Below are positions 54,523 to 64,000 of a stretch of DNA of 64,000 bases, one piece after another. How positions within the stretch are numbered: position 1 is the stretch's first letter; the number at the start of each line of letters is the position of its first letter. The translations under genes were made by a program, and so were the position numbers. The stretch covers positions 29,571,708-29,635,707 of the forward strand of contig LR990039.1 of the NCBI GenBank assembly GCA_905147135.1. Direction: 5' to 3'. This stretch comes from Blastobasis lacticolella (Eukaryota; Arthropoda; Insecta; Lepidoptera; Blastobasidae). Below the pieces are notes generated by a model. It was not told where the DNA came from, did no database searches, and saw only the letters and a list, made by a program, of their open reading frames with translations.

Positions 54523-55162
54523 AAAATGATTGTTTTTCCATTACATGAGATTATAATAGTATGGCTTTCTTATGTTCACCATGTTCGGTGGGCCCGAACC
54601 AAAATCAAAATATACATGGCCCTCAAAGATTAAGTTAACTACCTTCATGGTTAGACTGGCAATTTTTTTTTGCTCTGTGGTGGCCCTTGACTTCAAAAAG
54701 GTTGAAGACCCCTAAGCTGCCTGATATAAAGATACTAATTATTGTCACTAACGAACACAAAATAAAACTAGCTTCTAAATATTAAATACAATAATATTAG
54801 CTAGCTTTTTCCATTTAGTGAAGCGTTAAGATCAGGCAGGAAATGAGCTTCCTCTCGTTTCTACAAGAATTAGTTATTGAAGACAAAGGAAAATGTTATT
54901 GAATCTGTCTGGTAAACAGGAAATTGTTAGTTATTCGTGGAAATCGTTTCTGTTTAATATAATAAAAGAAAGCTGGATGCAGTAGACCAGAAAGTCGCGT
55001 GGGTCGTCATGGGATCTAAGTAAATAAAACATTATCCAAGGCAGAGGGTATTTTACAGAATATTTATTTCAAACAATTCCAAAATAACGCCCTAATGAGC
55101 CCCTTGTGAGCGAATTTAAGCAACACCTATTGTCTGTTATGTGCTCGTGTTTGCTTTTGAGA

Positions 55163-55640
55163 TTACTTAGTTACTAATATTAGTAGTTTGTGCAACTGTC
55201 ATATAAAAGGGGGTATTAAAACATGAGTGTCTGTTTATCATATGAGGCGTAGCCGAGTTGCATACACTACTCTATCTACACTCATATTTTTATGTTAAAA
55301 TATCGTAGGTACCTCTAATTTCTCAACTTTGCTGGAAGTAAGCTGCGAGACAGTTCTGTTGTATCTACGCGCCGAGGATATCAAGCGGCGGGAAATTCAC
55401 TTTACTACTTTCACATTTATCTATTTATTTGCTTCAAATAAGAAAAAACATTCACAAACACAAATTACAACAATTAGAAAAAATATTCTGTTTAGCGGGA
55501 AAATACTTACACAGACATATAAATTTGAATTTTGTATTTGTTAAAGGCATCTAGGTAATCAGCCTACATTTCGCTGTGTCCCGGCGCCCGACAAAAATTA
55601 AAAAAATAAAAGTGTTGAGTGTTGCATAATAATTAAAAAG
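55163..55640 (-). mobile_element. Partial reversed copy of the TTAA element
   Basis: The reverse complement of this stretch matches the inside of the element at 60649-62279 (for example tatctacgcgccgaggatat, tgtttagcgggaaaatactt and gtcgggcgccgggacac read on the proper strand). Both outer ends of the element are absent. Comparing the two reveals the family-C and LINE insertions in the right copy. Confidence 0.75.
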
Positions 55641-55672
55641 TTTTTTTTATTTATTATGCAACACTCAACACT
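55611..55672. repeat. Perfect 22-bp hairpin 1
   Basis: Arm 55611-55632 begins agtgttgagtgttgcataat; the exact reverse is at 55651-55672, with an 18-base loop. It is followed at once by a second perfect hairpin. Confidence 0.92.
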
Positions 55673-55676
55673 AATT

Positions 55677-55727
55677 GAATATGTAATTGGAACATTATTC
55701 ATAGCATAATGTTCCAATTACATATTC
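55677..55727. repeat. Perfect 22-bp hairpin 2
   Basis: Arm 55677-55698 begins gaatatgtaattggaacatt; the exact reverse is at 55706-55727, with a seven-base loop. Only four bases separate it from the previous hairpin. Confidence 0.92.
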
Positions 55728-55914
55728 GAAAACAGTCGTTTAAAGCTACGCGTCGACTAGCCCGCACCGCAAGACCAATATTTGGGGAATATCATTCGTT
55801 ATTTGTTTCCCACTTATTACATGATGAAACAAAGATTATTTGATTACATTCGTATGTCAAACTCTTGTTTCATGGATCTACTAGATATTCTCATTTTTTT
55901 GTTGAATTATTACC

Positions 55915-56125
55915 GATTTCTCTTACGGTGATGAAACTTGCACATTTAAGCGACTGAATGTGTAACCATGATCCAATCTGGTCAGGTTCCTCTGGTAGCA
56001 GGGTCATGGAGGTCAGACGGCAGTCGCTCCACTGTAAATATTTGATCTGCCAAATCCTGGATCATGCTCAAGGTGGATCCCGGGCCTTCGAGAGCACACC
56101 CGGGATATTAACGCCTAGGTTTTTT
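55915..56125 (+). mobile_element. SINE-A copy, 5'-truncated
   Basis: cttacggtgatgaaacttgc, ccatgatccaatctggtcag, ctgccaaatcctggatcatg, gatcccgggcc and gggatattaacgcctag. No tRNA head. Confidence 0.82.
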
Positions 56126-56529
56126 ATTACGAAAAATTTTAGAAAAAAATTATACCATCTTGTTTTGTTATTGTTCCTATCTCCTCCCAAATGTTATCCC
56201 TTCTTTGGGCATTCGAATAATTGGGATGTTTTAAGTTGTACAGTTCTTCGTACTTTTCTACTAACATTATCAACAATTCGTCATTCATTTTTGAATGCCG
56301 CTTTCGCCCTCGAAATCAGACTCAGGTGATTGATTTAATAGAACTAGAAAATGACGCAGTCAATGGGGCAGATATTTTTTGGCACTAATACACTATAAAA
56401 ATATCAAAACAAGACGACTATGGAGTCGCCAACGATCAAAGATATTGAAATTAATTATTGATAATATCTAGTGTTTATCCACTAAGAAATCGAGTGAAAT
56501 CTAAATGATACAATATTCATAATCTTGAC

Positions 56530-56760
56530 CATCATTCAAACAGTCAATCCTGGCTTCTGCCAGGAACCCCTATCCTGCTTCTTCTCTCCTCCAATTCGCC
56601 TGATGTTCGGTATCCTCACGTCGTAAGCCTCGGTTGGCTCTCATGTCCGACTCAGCGATGTCAACCCATTCATTTTTGTATCTCCCAAGGAGAGGTGTGT
56701 TATCAATCAAGGAGACGCGTTCGGAATTTCAATGAGAGGGCATAGAGCAACATCAGCAGC
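56530..56760. repeat. Repeat family D copy
   Basis: tcctggcttctgccaggaac, ctccaattcgcctgatgttc, catgtccgactcagcgatgt, then catcagcagcatcat. It matches 22270-22480 and 31940-32025. Confidence 0.5.
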
Positions 56761-57549
56761 ATCATCTTTTTGACAAGCTGTATGTATGTATTATAGCCCT
56801 TAATGAATATTTTGGACGTGGCCGTAATCAGAACTAACGTCGCCTTCTAGTAAAGTGTCACTTTTGACAAACAGATGAAGTTGGTGTTGACAATCACGTC
56901 CTCATCCAAGTACCAAAAGATAAATATGTAATAATCACTGAGGTCTAGTTTCTATATACCCGGCCCGTTATAGGTCGTTAAATGAAGTATTATTGAAGTT
57001 ACTCCATAGATCTTCTGTTCAAAAAGCAACAAACAGTTTAATTATTGGCGATGGTTCCATGACAACCAGTTCTCAATTTATTCTTCGTCAAAATATTTAT
57101 TTTAAATATAATATTGCCTATTTTATGAAAATAGTTTTATAAAAATAACGCTTCTTAATTTATTTTTCGCCAAAGTCAAAAAACACATTAAAAAATTTCT
57201 CCACGCTATCTCCCAATTTCGCCAGTATGACGAAAAAATTATCCAATGTGGCAACACTGTCAACGAGAATTTATTTCTTCAAAAGAGAAGATAATTTTTC
57301 AATTGCTCTATGCTCCAAAATCTTTGGTTTTGAGCAATAATCTAGAACTCTCAGTCACAAATTTAAAAAAAGTAACAATTGGCAATAGCAGAAGGTTCGA
57401 ATGGGTACTTAACAACTTATATTCTTCTCTATCAGACATGTCATATGCACCATTAAAAAAGGAAACAAAATATAGATTGTGACTCAAGCTGTAAGTAGGC
57501 TCTAAAGTCGAAAATATTTGCAACAAATTCTATAGTTTAATATCCGTGT

Positions 57550-58372
57550 GACGTCACGGGCCGGCCCTCAGGGTTCCCAACCCAGCGATTTCTTCCACAA
57601 ATTTAGGGGTATGTGGGATTAGATATTTTAGATAATGTTCATATTGTTGGGGTATATTTAGTGGCTTAGGTACTTTGTTTATATTTAATTTTACATAAAA
57701 TTATTAAGGCAGATTAGAATATAGCTTTAGACGCTGTCTAAAAAGTGAAGCGACTTAGGAAATTATAAGATTGATTGACATCAACAAGTAATCAACCTGA
57801 TTTAGAATATTGAAGACGTCCATCTTTTAGCTCCTATCTTGTTGTATACAGACGGTCCTCATTATTCAATCAGTTATGCTTAGGTATCTACTTGTTGATT
57901 TCAATCAATCTTATAATTTCGCTGGTTGCTAAACTTCTTAGACAAAGTTTAACACATTAAGTTCACAGATGTTGTACGCGTACAAGGAAGGAGATTAATG
58001 TCTTTCCTGTTTTTTTTATTTACGTGCCAAGCGTGGAGTTTGTGACAAACCCCCCCACTAGTTTATAGCAGGCTTAAATACTGAAGTGCAGTTACAATTT
58101 AAACTTACAATTTTTTTCTTATATGTATGGGTAAATATTTTAGGACTTAGTCTCCCATTTCAGGCAAATAACGCCTTTTTTTCTTGTATCCTTGTCCGCA
58201 TCGCCCGCATTTTATGCTGGTATCCCTAACTACTGACAATGCGGTGCGGCTGTGCGGCGCGGCCAGTGCGGGTAGTGAACGCACTCCTATACAAACTCAT
58301 ACAAAGCAACCCGAAATGCGATGCGTGCGGCGCGTGCGGCTCGTGCGGTGCGGGCTAGTCGACGCGTAGCTT
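57550..58372 (+). repeat. 0.8-kb direct repeat, copy 1
   Basis: Begins gggccggccctcagggttcc and shares with 59851-60644 an ordered match through ttccacaaatttaggggta, attataagattgattgacat and tgttgtatacagac to the GC-rich end (gcggtgcggctgtgcggcgc). The two copies differ by scattered changes and small gaps, so they are old duplicates or two members of one repeat family. No coding frame. Confidence 0.85.
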
Positions 58373-58522
58373 AAAGCTACGCGTCGACTAGTCCGCACCG
58401 CAAGAGCCGCACGCGCCGCACGCGCCGGACGCATCGCATTGAGATATTGCTGACGTTGCTGATGGCATGGCCACACTGGCCGCACCGCACGCACCGCAAT
58501 TGCGGGCAGGGATGCCAACTGT
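58213..58522. repeat. Large GC-rich palindrome with a TTAA centre
   Basis: The inner arms, about 58312-58370 and 58375-58440, are reversed copies (gctagtcgacgcgtagc against gctacgcgtcgactag) with almost no spacer, apart from one nine-base array unit. A weaker outer part extends to about 58213 and 58522 (ggccagtgcggg against cactggccgc). The centre is cgtagcttaaagctacg. Confidence 0.82.
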
Positions 58523-58996
58523 GTATCATGGTTTGGTGTAATAAATGACACTTCAAAATAACGCTTAGATGGTAACCCCGATTGCTCCTTCACTTTGCTC
58601 TAAAAAAAATTAAAGTCTTTGCTGATTGTCGGTACGGGTTATCCCTCTATATCTATAATATTAGTTCATTAAAGTATCATTTAATTTCTTGTAATGGATA
58701 TTGATGAAGACATATTGTTTGTTGGCAGATGAAGAGGAACGTAAACCGAAATAACGTCAAGCATGGGTTCATAAAATAAATATGAAGAGACCAATATTTT
58801 TTTATTACATTCGCATGTAAAAATCTAGTTTCATAGTTTCCGAGATATTCTCAAGCCCTATTTGACAAAACAACATACAAAGTTTAGAAGGGCTGTAGTG
58901 TCAGAAAAATACTGGTAGTTTGTTTAAGGTAAGCTTATATTATTAATTGGTACGTATTTACATATTTCCTACATTATTATTAGGTACTATACATTA

Positions 58997-59026
58997 TTTG
59001 ATTGATTGATTGATTGATTGATTGTT
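58997..59026 (+). repeat. (attg)n microsatellite
   Basis: About seven copies of the tetramer attg. Confidence 0.9.
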
Positions 59027-59159
59027 GCAAAAAAACGGACAAATAGGTCAACTTTCATACAATCTTTCGAAGGCCATTTAAAATGGTAACGCGGGCAAAA
59101 GCTAAACTGTCATAAAAACGATTTCCACGCGGGCGTGCTTGCGGGCAAAAGCTAGTCAA

Positions 59160-59760
59160 AATATATTTCCAGTTTTATTGATCTTAAAAATACTTTTCTT
59201 TGTTTTATTTCAATTTCAAAACCAAACCTTAAAAACATCTTTATATCATAACATTATTACTTACTTATTTCAGATATATTACTGTTCAAATTTGTACAAG
59301 CATTCAAACCCTCTGCACGAGTTTGATTGAGCAGAGCAACTATACCTACAAGGGGCCACGAGTTGCTGATACATACAAAATCAAAATGCATATTTAAAAA
59401 CGTGTAAAGGAATATTATGTGCCTGAATGTTCCACAATACCTGTATTTATTTTATTATGTATATATGTATGTGTATTTATAAATATACTATATTGTGTGT
59501 ATTTAGTATCTCATTTATAATTTATGTAGTTTATTAAATATAGATATGTTTTTAAACTATTGCGCACGTCTCATCCCCTATAATCTATAATGTCTCTTTT
59601 CTATAGGCCTGCTGGAAGAGAGTTCTTCTTAGAAATAAGTAGTGCCTGTTGTGTCGTCTTTAATTTCGTAATTTCTGTATACTATATTGTGTGCAATAAT
59701 TATGATTTTTTATATTGTATGCAATAAATTGTTAAATAAATAAATACAACAAAGAGTAAC
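59160..59760 (+). mobile_element. LINE 3' end with (aaat)n-like tail
   Basis: AT-rich sequence ending gcaataaattgttaaataaa then taaataca, like the 3' UTR and tail of a non-LTR element on the + strand. No reverse transcriptase frame remains, so the family is unknown. Confidence 0.45.
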
Positions 59761-59850
59761 ATCTAGGATCTACGAGCTCATCTAACTTAAAAGGTCGTCA
59801 ATTACAATCAAATTACAATAATTTTTAGGACCTAAATGGTTAACTGTAAA

Positions 59851-60644
59851 CGGGCCGGCCCTCAGGGTGCCCAACCTAGCGGTTTCTTCCACAAATTTAG
59901 GGGTATATGGGATTAGATACTTTAGATAATGTTCATATTGTAGAAGTATATTTAGTTGCTTAGGTATTTTGTTTATATTTATTTTTTCATAAAATTATTA
60001 AGGCAGATTAGAATATAGCATTACACGCTGTCTAAAAAGTGAAGGGACTTAGGAAATTATAAGATTGATTGACATCAACAAGTAATCAACCTGATTTAGA
60101 ATAATGAAGACCTCCATCTTTTAGCTTCTATCTTGTTGTATACAGACAGTCTTCATTATTCATTCAGTTATACTTAGATATCTATTTTTGATATCGATCA
60201 ATCTTATAATTTTGCAGGTTGCTTAACTTCTTAGACAGAGTCTAACACATTAAGTTCACGGACATTGTACGGGTACAAGGAAGGACATTAATGTCTTAGA
60301 GGCCAGCCAGGACTTTTCTTTTGTTTTAGAAATTGGTCAGCAGTGGCTCAAGTACAGAAGTGCAGTTACAATTTAAACCTTTCATTTTTTGATTTATGGG
60401 TAAATATTTAAGGACTTGGTCTCCCATTTCAGGCAAGCAACGCATTTTTTACTGGTATCCCTGTCCGCATCGCCCGCATTTCATGCTGGTATCCCTAACT
60501 ACTGACAATGCGGTGCGGCTGTGCGGTGCGGCCAGTGCGGGCAGTGAACTCAAACAACTCAACAACAAACTCATACAAAGCAACCCAAAATACGATGCGT
60601 GCGGCGCGTGAGGCTCGTGCGGTGCGGGCTATTCGACGCGTAGC
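59851..60644 (+). repeat. 0.8-kb direct repeat, copy 2
   Basis: Second copy of 57550-58372, ending in the GC-rich array and gacgcgtagc. Where copy 1 continues into the palindrome, this copy is cut by the TTAA element at 60649. Confidence 0.85.
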
Positions 60645-60975
60645 TTAAGGGTACACTTTTTTCACGCCAGACTATAACATTTTAAAAAATTACTTATCGA
60701 TACAGCATTTCCCATACTATTTTCATTACAGCTGTATCGTAAAATAACTTTTTAATCATTATGCAACACTTTTATTTTTTAATTTTTTGTCGGGCGCCGG
60801 GACACGGCGTAATGTAGGCTGAATACTTATATGTCTTTAACAAATTCAAATTCAAAATTTAAATTTTCCTGTTTATATTCTGTGTAATTATTTTCCCGCT
60901 AAACAGAATATTTTTGTAATTGTTGTAATTTGTGTTTGTGAATGTTTTTCCTTATTTTAAGCAAATAAATAGATA

Positions 60976-61240
60976 TTGGCCGTGTGGTGTCCGGCAGAGT
61001 AGAATAGCACCAACCCCTTACGCTAATGGGTGTCGTACAAGGCGACTAATGTTTTCGAGGCAAAAGATCAAGAGTCTCCGTAGTCTGGAAAATGGGCAGC
61101 AGCATTTTCCATTGTTATATTTAAACACTGCGATCTCCAACCCGCCTGCCAAGCGTGGAAATTATGGCAATAACCTCCCGTTTCGTGAGAGGAGAGGCCC
61201 TAAGTCCTGCAGTGGACTGTTACGGGCTGTGATGATGATA
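60976..61240 (+). repeat. Repeat family C copy, nested
   Basis: ttggccgtgtggtgtccggc, gtcgtacaaggcgactaatg, ccaagcgtggaaattatggc and a gctgtgatgatgata end. It interrupts sequence that is continuous in the partial copy at 55163-55640. Confidence 0.75.
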
Positions 61241-61462
61241 ATAGTTCAGTGAATTTTCCGCCGCTTGATATCCTTGACGCGTAGATACAACAGAACTGAC
61301 TTGCAGCTTACTTCCAGCTAAGTTGAGAAAATTATAGGTACGATATTTTAACATAAAAATATGAGTGTAGATAAAGTAGTGTATGGAACTGCATATAATT
61401 AGGTATTAAAACACTCGTGTCAAACTATTATCATACTCGGCTACGCCTACCCCCCTTTTATC

Positions 61463-62157
61463 AACTTTAAATATCGTGCGGGCTATATATCGTTGGAGCC
61501 CACGAGTTTCTCTAAGAGAACACTTTAAAAATATTAAAATACTTACAATTGCGTCACAATACATATATTATAATATTGTTCATATTTATAAGCACAGAAC
61601 ATCTTATATGAAACATTCCGAAAATCACAGCTACAATACTCGGAATAAGGACAGGCTTGTGACTGAACGATTCAGATTAACAAAGGTAAAATCCTCTTTT
61701 GTGGCTCATGGTGTATCTTTTTTTAATAAAGTTCCTGAAGAGATACAAAACATACCCCTTAATAAATTAAAAAAAATAATTAAGACAAAACTAATTAATA
61801 AAGCATATTATAAAGTAAAGGACTACATGGAAGATAAAAATCCCTGGATATAATTTATTTTATAAATTAATTAACATATTATTAAATAATTTTGTGACAT
61901 GTTTAATTGTGTTTAATATTTGATGTTTGTAAGTGAATTGACATTTTAGTCAATTGAATCGGATTTATTAACTTGGTGTTATTTTATTAATTAATATTAA
62001 TTATATTTTATTTGATTTGACATTTATCTATATTTGATAAAAAAAATTGTATTCATTTTCACAATGAGTAATGTACATTTTAATTTATTTGTTTGACATT
62101 CATAAGTGCTAGTGTTTAGCCTAATCTGAATAAATTATTTTGACTTGACTTGACTTG
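61463..62157 (+). pseudogene. 5'-truncated LINE, reverse transcriptase C-terminus and 3' UTR
   Basis: The frame at 61476-61853 reads RAIYRWSPRVSLREHFKNI, then YNTRNKDRLV, then GVSFFNKVPEEIQNIPLNKL and KAYYKVKDYM before a stop. This is the C-terminal block common in Jockey/CR1-like insect LINEs. A 300-bp AT-rich 3' UTR follows and the end is a gactt repeat (ttgacttgacttgacttg). It splits cccttttat from tttatatgacag in the host element. The family assignment is tentative. Confidence 0.75.
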
Positions 62158-62434
62158 TCTTTATATGACAGTTGCATAAACTACTATTTCGACACAGCTG
62201 TAATGAAAATAGTATGGGAAAAGCTGTATCGAAAAGTAATTTTTTAAAGATTTATAGACTGGCGTAAAAAAGTGTACCCTTAAACGACATTACGTTATGA
62301 GTGTGGACAAAATATTTTTTTTTCTTTTTATTTGGGTAAACAAACAGTGGTACATTTTGTCTTAACTTACTTAGTTCTTTATGAATGTGCCACCAGCACC
62401 ATCAAAAAATTACAAAAAAAAAGTTCTTGGACAA

Positions 62435-62640
62435 ATTCACACCATCTTGCCTCAACGTAAGCAAAGCTTGTGTTATGGGTGTTAGGGAATTGGTTTTTTG
62501 ATTTGTTTTAATATGCATACTACATCCAGACCCGTAACAGAAATTAAAATTTATCATTTCAATTTCTGCTCAGCCGGGAATCTAACGCGGGACCTCTGCG
62601 TGGCGACCGGCATGTTAACCAACTGAACCACTCATGTCCC
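62435..62640 (-). mobile_element. SINE-B copy, diverged
   Basis: Shares aacagaaattaaaatttatc, catttcaatttctgc and the head (accactcatgtcccaggt region) with the two other SINE-B copies, but has more changes, including aatctaacgcggg in the B-box area. Confidence 0.7.
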
Positions 62641-62789
62641 AGGTTTCCTTAGCAACATATTGGAGTGAAAGGACGACTCACCCCTGCTGGATGATATGTT
62701 CATTTAACTTCATTCTATTTATAGATGTATATTGCCAAGAAAGCTCCATTCGTTGTAGCTCCTCAGTGCTAGGATACACCACTTTCCGT

Positions 62790-63075
62790 CTCTAAGAGCA
62801 TACACATCCTAGGTGTCGACATCTCCAGTGACGTCCAGTTTCGCAGCCATTTGGAAGAAAAGGTCAAGCTTGCATCTAAAAAACTGGGGGTGCTTAACAG
62901 ATCGAAGCCATTCTTCACGCCGGCGAAACGACTTCTCCTATTTAAGGCTCAAGTCAGACCCCATTTGGAGTATTGCTCCCATCTTTGGGCGGGAGCACCG
63001 GCATATCAACTGGTCCTTGTGACTCGATTTAAAAGCGCGCTGTGAGAATTGTCGAAGATACAATGCTCACAAGCG
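62790..63075 (+). pseudogene. LINE reverse transcriptase fragment
   Basis: One frame reads LGVDISSDVQFRSHLEEKVK, LASKKLGVLNRSKPFFTPAK and RLLLFKAQVRPHLEYCSHLW, followed by a frame break near 63010. This is a block near the C-terminus of insect LINE ORF2. It ends directly at a SINE-A head. Confidence 0.75.
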
Positions 63076-63077
63076 GG

Positions 63078-63185
63078 GAGCGTCGGTGGCCGGGCGGTTG
63101 AGTATCTGATTCGTAAGCGACAGGTACCGCCGCGAATCCCGCTGCGGCAATGTACCAGTGACTCTTTTTTGAGTTATGTATGTCG
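63078..63185 (+). mobile_element. SINE-A head fragment
   Basis: gagcgtcggtggccgggcgg, gttgagtatctgattcgtaa and cgcgaatcccgctgcggcaa, then gtgactcttttttgagttat. Only the tRNA-like head and the first part of the body remain. Confidence 0.8.
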
Positions 63186-63203
63186 CAGCCATCTGGTTAA
63201 ATC

Positions 63204-64000
63204 AGCCATTTAATGAGAAGGCTAGTCCCTTAAAGAAACGCCGGCATTCAACTGAATGTCTAGGCCGATCGCTGATTTAACAAAAATCCCTCAACGTTTA
63301 ACTAGTTGGCTTATTAAAGCCAGCCCTTTGGAGACAGCTGAAGTAAAATAAGGCAGGTGATTTAAATTTAGTTTAAATTTTATCTACTGCTGCGCTGGTA
63401 GTCACCAAAACAAATCTGGCGTCAGACAGCTCGCACAGCAAGCAATGTATTTTTTTCTTTTTAACTAAATTTAAAATGTGGCACCTACGTGCTTTTAAGT
63501 AAAAGTTTACATAACTTTAAGTAAGAGTTTAGATAACTTAATATGTTCATTTTATTTTTATATTTAACTTTAATTAGAAATGCCAAACTTTTGTGTCATT
63601 TTATATTTAATATTGTAAAATAAGAAAGTGCACTGTTGCTGTTGTTCCTACTACATAGTTACAAGTAGTAAATAAGTTATAAATTTAAAGTTTTTATTAA
63701 ATATTTTTACTGAGTTAAATACTGTTACTCACAATACAATTAATTGTATACCTACTTATTAAATATCTTGCCACTAATAATGTTTTATTAAATAAAAGTG
63801 ATCTTTATTAATTCATTATCTTTTATCTTAAATAAAGTTAACCATTTAAGTTTACCAGCGGTCTCTCTAACCAACCATCTGTATACCCTTTAACAAAACG
63901 GCTAAAAAACGTTCAGCCAAGTAGTTAGACGTTACGTTCGGCAACTTGGCTAGTTACACTTTAGCCATTTAATTAAATGCTGGCGTTTAATTAAAGGACT
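63204..64000. mobile_element. Inverted-repeat element cut by the window edge
   Basis: The left arm (about 63204-63252) has ggctagtcccttaaagaaac and gccggcatt. The last bases of the window (aatgctggcgtttaattaaa, ggact) are a reversed, slightly changed copy, with agccatttaa also shared. The right end therefore lies just beyond 64000. The interior is AT-rich without a frame. Confidence 0.5.

Larger units (their letters stand above)
60649..62279. mobile_element. TTAA-flanked inverted-repeat element with two nested insertions
   Basis: Ends are reversed copies: gggtacacttttttcacgcc at 60649 and ggcgtaaaaaagtgtaccc ending at 62279, continuing through a cagctgtaatgaaaatagta block. TTAA stands on each side (60645-60648 and 62280-62283), the target of piggyBac-like elements. 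No transposase frame remains. Inside it sit a family-C repeat (60976-61240) and a LINE fragment (61463-62157), which explains its size. Confidence 0.75.

Overview
The window looks like nuclear DNA from a moth or butterfly (Lepidoptera). It is AT-rich, carries GT-AG introns of many sizes, and holds three intron-containing genes plus one intronless gene. The rest is dense mobile DNA of types common in lepidopteran genomes: tRNA-headed SINEs, RTE-like and other non-LTR LINE fragments, mariner/Tc1 elements and many small inverted-repeat elements. I see no rRNA gene, functional tRNA gene, operon or CRISPR array. All calls come from reading the sequence; no database search was run.

Left part (about 6.6 to 27.4 kb, + strand): a small gene for a CDC42 small effector protein (Spec family, 81 aa, CRIB motif and a palmitoylation-type Cys-Cys). 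Its three coding pieces lie at 6914-7055, 25400-25494 and 27432-27440. Inside its 18.3 kb first intron, on the opposite strand, lies a complete 18-exon gene for a CFAP70-like axonemal protein (16746 down to 9113). Its exon phases join without a break into 1084 aa.

Middle (27.4 to 38.3 kb): repeats and small inverted-repeat elements surround an intronless short-chain dehydrogenase/reductase of 347 aa (35781-36824). Its catalytic Tyr and Lys positions read Phe and Asn and its cofactor-binding loop is degenerate, so it is probably a pseudoenzyme. A 175-bp unit containing a poly(A) signal is tandemly triplicated just downstream.

Right part (38.3 to 53.6 kb, + strand): a 14-exon gene for an Arg/Ser-rich, coiled-coil protein of about 786 aa that I do not recognise. 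Three consecutive exons (117, 117 and 111 bp, all phase 0) look like tandem duplicates with a Trp at residue 17 of each. Its largest intron (44176-50034) contains a broken mariner with a SINE inside it, a Tc1/mariner element of DD41D type with 566-bp terminal repeats, and a LINE-like unit that keeps only the gag-like ORF1.

Right end (53.6 to 64 kb): no host gene seen. It is a nested pile of repeats: two 0.8-kb direct copies ending in GC-rich arrays, a nearly spacer-free palindrome, a TTAA-flanked inverted-repeat element that has itself taken two insertions, two perfect 22-bp hairpins, LINE tails and SINEs. For reference, SINE-A is the tRNA-headed family whose tail reads like ccgggacattaacgccaag; SINE-B is a second tRNA-headed family with head gacgacctgagtggtt.
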